This document shows, piece after piece, positions 49,236 to 61,700 of a DNA stretch of 64,000 nucleotides (the stretch's first letter is position 1; every line of letters starts with the position of its first letter). Both the position numbers and the translations under genes were made by a program. The stretch comes from Colletes latitarsis (taxonomy: Eukaryota; Arthropoda; Insecta; Hymenoptera; Colletidae), in assembly GCF_051014445.1 (NCBI RefSeq), contig NW_027488365.1:3038001-3102000 (forward strand), given 5' to 3'. The notes below the pieces were generated by a model. It was given only the letters and a program-made list of their open reading frames with translations, was not told where the DNA came from and did no database searches.

Positions 49236-52200
49236 TGGATCATGTAGGAATGTGGTACCACACTGAAACAGTCGATTAAACCTGGTTTCGATCAATATTT
49301 TAGATGATAACGCAAGTTATGTCTGGGATAGGTCTGGGATTTGCCCTCATCAGACTGATACTTTCGCATTCTTCACATACTTGTTGAACGGATCCTGGGT
49401 TTTTTCTGGTTTGGATCACGTAGTAATGTGGTACCACACTGAAACAGTCGATTAAACCTGGTTTCGATCAGTATTTTAGAGGATAACGCAAGATAAGTCT
49501 GGGATAGGTCTGGGATTTGACCTCATCAGACTCATACTTTCGCGTTTTTCACATACTTGTTGAACGGATCCTGGGTTTTTTCTGGTTTGGATCACGTAGT
49601 AATGTGGTACCACACTGAAACAGTTGATTAAACCTGGCCTCGATCAATATTTTAGAGGATAACGCATGTTAGGTCTAGGTTAGCCCTGGGATTATCACTC
49701 ATCAGACTCATAGTTTCGCATTCTTCACATACTTGTTGACCGGATCCTGGGTTTTTTCTGGTTTGGTTCACGTAGTAATGTGGTACCACACTGAAACATT
49801 CAATTAAACCTGATCTTGATAAATATTTGAGAGGATAGCGCATGTTAGGTTTGGGTTAAGTCTAGGATTTGCCCTCATCAGGCTCATACTTTCGCATATT
49901 TCTCATACTTCATGGCTAGATCCCGGGTTTTTTCTGGTTTGGATCACGTAGTAGTGTGGTACCACACTGAAACATTCCATTAAACCTGGTTTGGATCAGT
50001 ATTTTAGAGGATGACGCATGTTAGGTCTAGGTTAGGTCGGGGATTTTCACTCATCAGACTGATACTTTCGCATTCTACACATACTTGTTGAACGGATCCT
50101 GGGTTTTTTCTGGTTTGGATCACGTAGTAGTGTGGTACCACACTGAAACATTCCATTAAACCTGGTTTGAATCAATATTTTAGAGGATAACGCATGTTAG
50201 GTCTGGGTTAGGTCCAGGATTTGCCCTCATCAGGCTCATTCTTTCGCATATTTCTCATACTTCATGGCTAGATCCTTTGCTTTTTCTGGATTGTATCACG
50301 TAGTAATGAAGTACAACACTGAAACAGTCAATTAAACCTGGTTTCCATCAATATCTTACAGGACAACGCAAGTTAGGTCTGGGATAGGTCTGGGATTTTC
50401 ACTCATCAGACTCATACTTTCGCATTCCTCACATACTTGTTGAACGGATCCTGGGTTTTTTCTGGTTTGGATCACGTAGTAGTGTGGTACCACACTGAAA
50501 CAGTCCATTAAACCTGGTTTGGATCAATATTTTAGAGGATAACGCATGTTAGGTCTAGGTTAGGTTTGAGATTTTCACTCATCAGACTCATACTTTCGCA
50601 TTCTTCACATACTTGTTGAACGGATCCTGGGTTTTTTCTGGTTTGGATCACGTAGTAATGTAGGACCACACTGAAACAGTCAATTAAACCTGGTTTCGAT
50701 CAATATTTTAGAGAATAATTCATGCTAGGTCTAGGTTAGGTCTGGGATTTGCTCTCATCAGGCTCATTCTTTCTCATATTTCTCATACTTGATGGCTAGA
50801 TCCTGGGCTTTTTCTGGATTGCATCACGTAGTAATGAAGTACAACACTGAAACAGTCAATTAAACCTGGTTTCCATCAATATCTTAGAGGACAACGCAAG
50901 TTAGGTCTGGGATAGGTCTGGGATTTTCACTCATCAGACTCATACTTTCGCATTCCTCACATACTTGTTGAACGGATCCTGGGTTTTTTCTGGTTTGGAT
51001 CACGTAGTAATGTGGTACCACACTGAAACAGTCGATTAAACCAGGTTTCGATCAATATTTTAGATGATAACGCAAGTTATGTCTGGGATAGGTCTGGGAT
51101 TTGCCCTCATCAGACTGATACTTTCGCATTCTTCACATACTTGTTGAACGGATCCTGGGTTTTTTCTGGTTTGGATCACGTAGTAATGTGGTACCACACT
51201 GAAACAGTCGATTAAACCTGGTTTCGATCAGTATTTTAGAGGATAACCCAAGATAAGTCTGGGATAGGTCTGGGATTTGACCTCATCAGACTCATACTTT
51301 CGCGTTTTTCACATACTTGTTGAACAGATCCTGGGTTTTTTCTGGTTTGGATCACGTAGTAGTGTGGTACCACACTGAAACAGTCCATTAAACCTGCTTG
51401 CGATCAATATTTTAGAGGCTAACGCATGTTAGGTCTGGGTTAGGTCTGGGATTTGCTCTCATCAGGCTCATTCTTTCGCATATTTCTCATACTTGATGGC
51501 TAGATCCTGGGCTTTTTCTGGATTGCATCACGTAGTAATGTAGTACCACACTGAAACAGTCAATGAAACCTGGTTTCCATCAATATTTTAGAGGACAACG
51601 CAAGTTAGGTCTAGGTAAGGCCTGAGATTTTCACTGATCAGACTCATACTTTCGCATCCTTCACATACTTGTTGAACGGATCCTGGGTTTTTTCTGGTTT
51701 GGATCACGTAGTAATGTGGTACCTCACTGAAACGGTCAATTAAACCTGGTTTCGATCAATATTTTAGAGGATAACGCAAGTTAGGTCTGGGATAGGTCTG
51801 GGATTTGCCCTCATCAGGCTCATACTTTCGCGTTTTTCACATACTTGTTGAACAGATCATGGGTTTTTTCTGGTTTGGGTCACGTAGTACTGTGATACCA
51901 CACTGAAACAGTCGATTAAACCTGGTTTCGATCAATATTTTAGAGGATAACGCATGTTAGGTCTAGGGTAGCCCTGGGATTTTCACTCATCAGACTCATA
52001 CTTTCGCATTCTTCACATACTTGTTGAACTGATCCTGGGTTTTTTCTGGTTTGGATTACGTAGTAATGTGGTACCACACTGAAACAGTCGATTAAACCTG
52101 GTTTCGATCAATATTTTAGAGGATAACGCATGTTAGGTCTAGGTTAGCCCTGGGATTTTCACTCATCAGACTCATACTTTCGCATTCTTCTCATACTTGT

Positions 52201-53098
52201 TAAACTGATCCTGGGTTTTTTCTGGTTTGGATCACGTAGTAATGTGGTACCACACTAAAACAGTCGATTAAACCTGGTTTCGATCAATATTTTTGAGGAT
52301 AACGCATGTTAGGTCTAGGTTAGGTCTGGGATTTTCACTCATCAGACTCATACCTTCGCATTCTTCACATACTTGTTGAACGGATCCTGGGTTTTTTCTG
52401 GTTTGGATCACGTAGTAATGTGGTACCACACCGAAACAGTCAATTAAACCTGGTTTTGATGAATATTTTAGAGAATAATTCATGTTAGGCCAGACCTAAC
52501 ATGGTTAGGTCTAGGATTTGCCCTCATCAGGCTCATACTTTCGCATTTTTCACATACTTGTTGAACAGATCCTGGGCTTTTTCTGGATTGCATCACGTAG
52601 TAATGAAGTACAACACTGAAACACTCAATTAAACCTGGTTTCCATCAATATTATTGAGGATAACGCATGTTAGGTCTAGGTTAGGCCTGGGATTTTCACT
52701 CATCAGACTCATACTTTCGCATTCTTCACATACTTGTTGAACGGATCCTGGGTTTTTTCTGGTTTGGATCACGTAGTAGTGTGGTACCACACTGAAACAT
52801 TCCATTAAACCTGGTTTGAATCAATATTTTAGAGGATAACGCATGTTAGGTCTGGGTTAGGTCCAGGATTTGCCCTCATCAGGCTCATTCTTTCGCATAT
52901 TTCTCATAGTTCATGGCTAGATCCTTTGCTTTTTCTGGATTGTATCACGTAGTAATGAAGTACAACACTGAAACAGTCAATTAAACCTGGTTTCCATCAA
53001 TATCTTAGAGGACAACGCAAGTTAGGTCTGGGATAGGTCTGGGATTTTCACTCATCAGACTCATACTTTCGCATTCCTCACATACTTGTTGAACGGAT
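49236..53098. repeat. 3.86-kb satellite block, copy 2 of 3
   Basis: Repeats copy 1 (step 7,596) and is itself repeated by copy 3 (step 5,642, for example 49,652 to 55,294 and 52,268 to 57,910). Hairpin variant at 52481. The three copies look nearly identical by eye. Confidence 0.86.
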
Positions 53099-54874
53099 CC
53101 TGGGTTTTTTCTGGTTTGGATCACGTAGTAATGTGGTACCACACTGAAACAGTCGATTAAACCAGGTTTCGATCAATATTTTAGATGATAACGCAAGTTA
53201 TGTCTGGGATAGGTCTGGGATTTGCCCTCATCAGACTGATACTTTCGCATTCTTCACATACTTGTTGAACGGATCCTGGGTTTTTTCTGGTTTGGATCAC
53301 GTAGTAATGTGGTACCACACTGAAACAGTCAATTAAACCTGGTTTCGATCAATATTTTAGAGGATAACGCAAGTTAGGTCTGGCATAGGTCTGGGATTCG
53401 CCCTCATCAGTCTCATACTTTCGCGTTTTTCACATACTTGTTGACCTGATCGAGGGTTTTTTCTGCTTTGGATCACGTAGTAAAGTGGTACCACATTGAA
53501 ACAGTCCATTAAACCTGGTTTGGATCAATATTTTAGAGGATAACGCATGTTAGGTCTAGGTTAGCCCTGGGATCATCACTCATCAGACTCATATTTTCGC
53601 ATACTTCACATACTTGTTGAACAGATCATGGGTTTTTTCTGGTTTGGGTCACGTAGTACTGTGATACCACACTGAAACAGTCGATTAAACCTGGTTTGGA
53701 TCAATATTTTAGAGGATAACGCATGTTAGGTCTAGGTTAGGTTTGGGATTTTCACTCATCAGACTCATACTTTCGCATTCTTCACATACTTGTTGAACGG
53801 ATCCTGGGTTTTTTCTGGTTTGGATCACGTAGTAATGTGGGTCCACACTGAAACAATCAATTAAACCTGGTCTTGATAAATATTTTTGAGGATAACGCAT
53901 GTTAGGTCTGGGATAGGTCTGGGATTTGCCCTCATCAGACTCATACTTTCGCACACTTCACATACTCGTTGAACAGATTCTGGGTTTTTTCTGGTTTGGA
54001 TCACGTAGTAATGTGGTACCACACTGAAACAGTCTATTAAACCTGGTTTCGATCAATATTTTAGAGGATAACGCATGTTAGGTCTAGGTTAGGCCTGGGA
54101 TTTTCACTCATCAGGCTCATACTTTCGCATTCTTCACATACTTGTTGAACGGATCCTGGGTTTTTTCTGGTTTGGATCACGTAGTAATGTAGAACCACAC
54201 TGAAACAGTCAATTAAACCTGGTTTCGATCAATAGTTTAGAGAATAATTCATGCTAGGTCTAGGTTAGGTCTGGGATTTGCTCTCATCAGGCTCATTCTT
54301 TCGCATATTTCTCATACTTGATGGCTAGATCCTGGGCTTTTTCTGGATTGCATCACGTAGTAATGAAGTACAACACTGAAACAGTCAATTAAACCTGGTT
54401 TCCATCAATATCGTAGAGGACAACGCAAGTTAGGTCTGGGATAGGTCTGCGATTTTCACTCATCAGACTCATACTTTCGCATTCCTCACATACTTGTTGA
54501 ACTGATCCTGGGTTTTTTCTGGTTTGGATCACGTAGGAATGTGGTACCACACTGAAACAGTCGATTAAACTTGGTTTCGATCAATATTTTAGAGGATAAC
54601 GCAAGTTAGGTCTGGGATAGGTCTGGGATTTGACCTCATCAGACTCATACTATCGCACACTTCACATACCCGTTGAACAGATCCTGGGTTATTTTCTGGT
54701 TTGGATCACATAGTAATGTGGTACCACACTGAAACAGTCGATTAAACCAGGTTTCGATCAATATCTTAGAGTATAACTCATGTTAGGTCTAGGTTAGGCC
54801 TGGGATTTTCATTTATCAGACTCATACTTTCGCACTCTTCACATACTTGTTGAACTGATCCTGGGTTTTTTCTG
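53099..54874. repeat. Satellite segment matching part of the 3,706-bp repeat
   Basis: About ten monomers between copies 2 and 3 of the 3.86-kb block. They repeat the order seen around 33.0-34.5 kb and 36.7-38.2 kb (for example 40,823 to 53,709), including GTAGAACCACAC and TACTATCGCAC. Part of the 3,706-bp unit has therefore been inserted between two copies of the other block. Confidence 0.84.
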
Positions 54875-57800
54875 GTTTGGATCACGTAGGAATGTGGTAC
54901 CACACTGAAACAGTCGATTAAACCTGGTTTCGATCAATATTTTAGATGATAACGCAAGTTATGTCTGGGATAGGTCTGGGATTTGCCCTCATCAGACTGA
55001 TACTTTCGCATTCTTCACATACTTGTTGAACGGATCCTGGGTTTTTTCTGGTTTGGATCACGTAGTAATGTGGTACCACACTGAAACAGTCGATTAAACC
55101 TGGTTTCGATCAGTATTTTAGAGGATAACGCAAGATAAGTCTGGGATAGGTCTGGGATTTGACCTCATCAGACTCATACTTTCGCGTTTTTCACATACTT
55201 GTTGAACGGATCCTGGGTTTTTTCTGGTTTGGATCACGTAGTAATGTGGTACCACACTGAAACAGTTGATTAAACCTGGCCTCGATCAATATTTTAGAGG
55301 ATAACGCATGTTAGGTCTAGGTTAGCCCTGGGATTATCACTCATCAGACTCATAGTTTCGCATTCTTCACATACTTGTTGACCGGATCCTGGGTTTTTTC
55401 TGGTTTGGTTCACGTAGTAATGTGGTACCACACTGAAACATTCAATTAAACCTGATCTTGATAAATATTTGAGAGGATAGCGCATGTTAGGTTTGGGTTA
55501 AGTCTAGGATTTGCCCTCATCAGGCTCATACTTTCGCATATTTCTCATACTTCATGGCTAGATCCCGGGTTTTTTCTGGTTTGGATCACGTAGTAGTGTG
55601 GTACCACACTGAAACATTCCATTAAACCTGGTTTGGATCAGTATTTTAGAGGATGACGCATGTTAGGTCTAGGTTAGGTCGGGGATTTTCACTCATCAGA
55701 CTGATACTTTCGCATTCTACACATACTTGTTGAACGGATCCTGGGTTTTTTCTGGTTTGGATCACGTAGTAGTGTGGTACCACACTGAAACATTCCATTA
55801 AACCTGGTTTGAATCAATATTTTAGAGGATAACGCATGTTAGGTCTGGGTTATGTCCAGGATTTGCCCTCATCAGGCTCATTCTTTCGCATATTTCTCAT
55901 ACTTCATGGCTAGATCCTTTGCTTTTTCTGGATTGTATCACGTAGTAATGAAGTACAACACTGAAACAGTCAATTAAACCTGGTTTCCATCAATATCTTA
56001 CAGGACAACGCAAGTTAGGTCTGGGATAGGTCTGGGATTTTCACTCATCAGACTCATACTTTCGCATTCCTCACATACTTGTTGAACGGATCCTGGGTTT
56101 TTTCTGGTTTGGATCACGTAGTAGTGTGGTACCACACTGAAACAGTCCATTAAACCTGGTTTGGATCAATATTTTAGAGGATAACGCATGTTAGGTCTAG
56201 GTTAGGTTTGAGATTTTCACTCATCAGACTCATACTTTCGCATTCTTCACATACTTGTTGAACGGATCCTGGGTTTTTTCTGGTTTGGATCACGTAGTAA
56301 TGTAGGACCACACTGAAACAGTCAATTAAACCTGGTTTCGATCAATATTTTAGAGAATAATTCATGCTAGGTCTAGGTTAGGTCTGGGATTTGCTCTCAT
56401 CAGGCTCATTCTTTCTCATATTTCTCATACTTGATGGCTAGATCCTGGGCTTTTTCTGGATTGCATCACGTAGTAATGAAGTACAACACTGAAACAGTCA
56501 ATTAAACCTGGTTTCCATCAATATCTTAGAGGACAACGCAAGTTAGGTCTGGGATAGGTCTGGGATTTTCACTCATCAGACTCATACTTTCGCATTCCTC
56601 ACATACTTGTTGAACGGATCCTGGGTTTTTTCTGGTTTGGATCACGTAGTAATGTGGTACCACACTGAAACAGTCGATTAAACCAGGTTTCGATCAATAT
56701 TTTAGATGATAACGCAAGTTATGTCTGGGATAGGTCTGGGATTTGCCCTCATCAGACTGATACTTTCGCATTCTTCACATACTTGTTGAACGGATCCTGG
56801 GTTTTTTCTGGTTTGGATCACGTAGTAATGTGGTACCACACTGAAACAGTCGATTAAACCTGGTTTCGATCAGTATTTTAGAGGATAACCCAAGATAAGT
56901 CTGGGATAGGTCTGGGATTTGACCTCATCAGACTCATACTTTCGCGTTTTTCACATACTTGTTGAACAGATCCTGGGTTTTTTCTGGTTTGGATCACGTA
57001 GTAGTGTGGTACCACACTGAAACAGTCCATTAAACCTGCTTGCGATCAATATTTTAGAGGCTAACGCATGTTAGGTCTGGGTTAGGTCTGGGATTTGCTC
57101 TCATCAGGCTCATTCTTTCGCATATTTCTCATACTTGATGGCTAGATCCTGGGCTTTTTCTGGATTGCATCACGTAGTAATGTAGTACCACACTGAAACA
57201 GTCAATGAAACCTGGTTTCCATCAATATTTTAGAGGACAACGCAAGTTAGGTCTAGGTAAGGCCTGAGATTTTCACTGATCAGACTCATACTTTCGCATC
57301 CTTCACATACTTGTTGAACGGATCCTGGGTTTTTTCTGGTTTGGATCACGTAGTAATGTGGTACCTCACTGAAACGGTCAATTAAACCTGGTTTCGATCA
57401 ATATTTTAGAGGATAACGCAAGTTAGGTCTGGGATAGGTCTGGGATTTGCCCTCATCAGGCTCATACTTTCGCGTTTTTCACATACTTGTTGAACAGATC
57501 ATGGGTTTTTTCTGGTTTGGGTCACGTAGTACTGTGATACCACACTGAAACAGTCGATTAAACCTGGTTTCGATCAATATTTTAGAGGATAACGCATGTT
57601 AGGTCTAGGGTAGCCCTGGGATTTTCACTCATCAGACTCATACTTTCGCATTCTTCACATACTTGTTGAACTGATCCTGGGTTTTTTCTGGTTTGGATTA
57701 CGTAGTAATGTGGTACCACACTGAAACAGTCGATTAAACCTGGTTTCGATCAATATTTTAGAGGATAACGCATGTTAGGTCTAGGTTAGCCCTGGGATTT

Positions 57801-58738
57801 TCACTCATCAGACTCATACTTTCGCATTCTTCTCATACTTGTTAAACTGATCCTGGGTTTTTTCTGGTTTGGATCACGTAGTAATGTGGTACCACACTAA
57901 AACAGTCGATTAAACCTGGTTTCGATCAATATTTTTGAGGATAACGCATGTTAGGTCTAGGTTAGGTCTGGGATTTTCACTCATCAGACTCATACCTTCG
58001 CATTCTTCACATACTTGTTGAACGGATCCTGGGTTTTTTCTGGTTTGGATCACGTAGTAATGTGGTACCACACCGAAACAGTCAATTAAACCTGGTTTTG
58101 ATGAATATTTTAGAGAATAATTCATGTTAGGCCAGACCTAACATGGTTAGGTCTAGGATTTGCCCTCATCAGGCTCATACTTTCGCATTTTTCACATACT
58201 TGTTGAACAGATCCTGGGCTTTTTCTGGATTGCATCACGTAGTAATGAAGTACAACACTGAAACACTCAATTAAACCTGGTTTCCATCAATATTATTGAG
58301 GATAACGCATGTTAGGTCTAGGTTAGGCCTGGGATTTTCACTCATCAGACTCATACTTTCGCATTCTTCACATACTTGTTGAACGGATCCTGGGTTTTTT
58401 CTGGTTTGGATCACGTAGTAGTGTGGTACCACACTGAAACATTCCATTAAACCTGGTTTGAATCAATATTTTAGAGGATAACGCATGTTAGGTCTGGGTT
58501 AGGTCCAGGATTTGCCCTCATCAGGCTCATTCTTTCGCATATTTCTCATAGTTCATGGCTAGATCCTTTGCTTTTTCTGGATTGTATCACGTAGTAATGA
58601 AGTACAACACTGAAACAGTCAATTAAACCTGGTTTCCATCAATATCTTAGAGGACAACGCAAGTTAGGTCTGGGATAGGTCTGGGATTTTCACTCATCAG
58701 ACTCATACTTTCGCATTCCTCACATACTTGTTGAACGG
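54875..58738. repeat. 3.86-kb satellite block, copy 3 of 3
   Basis: Follows copy 2 at a step of 5,642. Hairpin variant at 58123. A private change GGGTTATGTCC is seen near 55,852. It ends, like copy 1, at GGATCCGGGG near 58,740. Confidence 0.86.
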
Positions 58739-61700
58739 ATCCGGGGTTTTTTCTGGTTTGGATCACGTAGTAGTGTGGTACCACACTGAAACAGTCCATT
58801 AAACCTGGTTTGGATCAATATTTTAGAGGATAACGCATGTTAGGTCTAGGTTAGGTTTGGGATTTTCACTCATCAGACTCATACTTTCGCATTCTTCACA
58901 TACTTGTTGAACGGATCCTGGGTTTTTTCTGGTTTGGATCACGTAGTAATGTAGGACCACACTGAAACAGTCAATTAAACCTGGTTTCGATCAATATTTT
59001 AGAGAATAATTCATGCTAGGTCTAGGTTAGGTCTGGGATTTGCTCTCATCAGGCTCATTCTTTCGCATATTTCTCATACTTGATGGCTAGATCCTGGGCT
59101 TTTTCTGGATTGCATCACGTAGTAATGAAGTACAACACTGAAACAGTCAATTAAACCTGGTTTCCATCAATATCTTAGAGGACAACGCAAGTTAGGTCTA
59201 GGTTAGGCCTGGGATTTTCATTTATCAGACTCATACTTTCGCATTCTTCACATACTTGTTGAACTGATCACGGGTTTTTTCTGGTTTGGATCATGTAGGA
59301 ATGTGGTACCACACTGAAACAGTCGATTAAACCTGGTTTCGATCAATATTTTAGATGATAACGCAAGTTATGTCTGGGATAGGTCTGGGATTTGCCCTCA
59401 TCAGACTGATACTTTCGCATTCTTCACATACTTGTTGAACGGATCCTGGGTTTTTTCTGGTTTGGATCACGTAGTAATGTGGTACCACACTGAAACAGTC
59501 GATTAAACCTGGTTTCGATCAGTATTTTAGAGGATAACGCAAGATAAGTCTGGGATAGGTCTGGGATTTGACCTCATCAGACTCATACTTTCGCGTTTTT
59601 CACATACTTGTTGAACAGATCCTGGGTTTTTTCTGGTTTGGATCACGTAGTAGTGTGGTACCACACTGAAACAGTCCATTAAACCTGCTTGCGATCAATA
59701 TTTTAGAGGATAACGCATGTTAGGTCTGGGTTAGGTCTGGGATTTGCTCTCATCAGGCTCATTCTTTCGCATATTTCTCATACTTGATGGCTAGATCCTG
59801 GGCTTTTTCTGGATTGCATCACGTAGTAATGTAGTACCACACTGAAACAGTCAATGAAACCTGGTTTCCATCAATATTTTAGAGGACAACGCAAGTTAGG
59901 TCTAGGTAAGGCCTGAGATTTTCACTGATCAGACTCATACTTTCGCATCCTTCACATACTTGTTGAACGGATCCTGGGTTTTTTCTGGTTTGGATCACGT
60001 AGTAATGTGGTACCTCACTGAAACGGTCAATTAAACCTGGTTTCGATCAATATTTTAGAGGATAACGCAAGTTAGGTCTGGGATAGATCTGGGATTTGCC
60101 CTCATCAGGCTCATACTTTCGCATTCTTCTCATACTTGTTAAACTGATCCTGGGTTTTTTCTGGTTTGGATCACGTAGTAATGTGGTACCACACTAAAAC
60201 AGTCGATTAAACCTGGTTTCGATCAATATTTTTGAGGATAACGCATGTTAGGTCTAGGTTAGGTCTGGGATTTTCACTCATCAGACTCATACTTTCGCAT
60301 TCTTCACATACTTGTTGAACGGATCCTGGGCTATTTCTGGATTGGATCACGTAGTAATGTGGTACCACACTGAAACAGTCAATTAAACCTGGTTTTGATG
60401 AATATTTTAGAGAATAACGCATGTTAGGTCTAGGTTAGGTCTGGGATTTTCACTCATCAGACTCATACCTTCGCATTCTTCACATACTTGTTGAACGGAT
60501 CCTGGGCTATTTCTGGATTGGATCACGTAGTAATGTGGTACCACACTGAAACAGTCAATTAAACCTGGTTTTGATCAATATTTTAGAGAATAACGCATGT
60601 TAGGTCTAGGTTAGCCCTGGGATTATCACTCATCAGACTCATACTTTCGCATTCTTCACATACTTGTTGAACGGATCCTGGGTTTTTTCTGGTTTGGTTC
60701 ACGTTGTAATGTGGTACCACACTGAAACATTCAATTAAACCTGATCTTGATAAATATTTGAGAGGATAACGCATGTTAGGTTTGGGTTAAGTCTAGGATT
60801 TGCCTTAATCAGGCTCATACTTTCGCATATTTCTCATACTTGATGGCTAGATCCTGGGCTGTTTCTGGATTGTATCACGTAGTAATGTGGTACCACGCTG
60901 AAACAGTCGATTAAACCTGGTTTCGATCAATATTTTTGAGGATAACGCATATTAGGTCTAGGTTAGGCCGGGGATTTTCACTCATCAGACACATACTTTC
61001 GCATTCTTCACATACTTGTTGAACGGATCCTGGGTTTTTACTGGTTTGGATCACGTAGTAATGTGGTACCACACTGGAACATTCAATTAAACCTGGTCTT
61101 GATAAATATTTTAGAGGATAACGCATGTTAGGTCTGGGTTAGGTCTAGGATTTGCCCTCATCAGGCTCATACTTTCGCATATTTCTCATACTTCATGGCT
61201 GGATCCTGGGCTATTTCTGGATTGGATCACGTAGTAATGTGGTACCACACTGAAACAGTCAATTAAACCTTTGGTTTTGATGAATATTTTAGAGAATAAT
61301 TCATGTTAGGCCAGACCTAACATGGTTAGAGGATAACGCATGTTAGGTCTGGGTTAGGTCTAGGATTTGCCCTCATCAGGCTCATACTTTCGCGTTTTTC
61401 ACATACTTGTTGAACAGATCCTGGGCTTTTTCTGGATTGCATCACGTAGTAATGAAGTACAACACTGAAACACTCAATTAAACCTGGTTTCCATCAATAT
61501 TATTGAGGATAACGCATGTTAGGTCTAGGTTAGGCCTGGGATTTTCACTCATCAGACTCATACTTTCGCATTCTTCACATACTTGTTGAACGGATCCTGG
61601 GCTATTTCTGGATTGGATCACGTAGTAATGTGGTACCACACTGAAACAGTCATTTAAACCTGGTTTTGATCAATATTTTAGAGAATAACGCATGTTAGGT

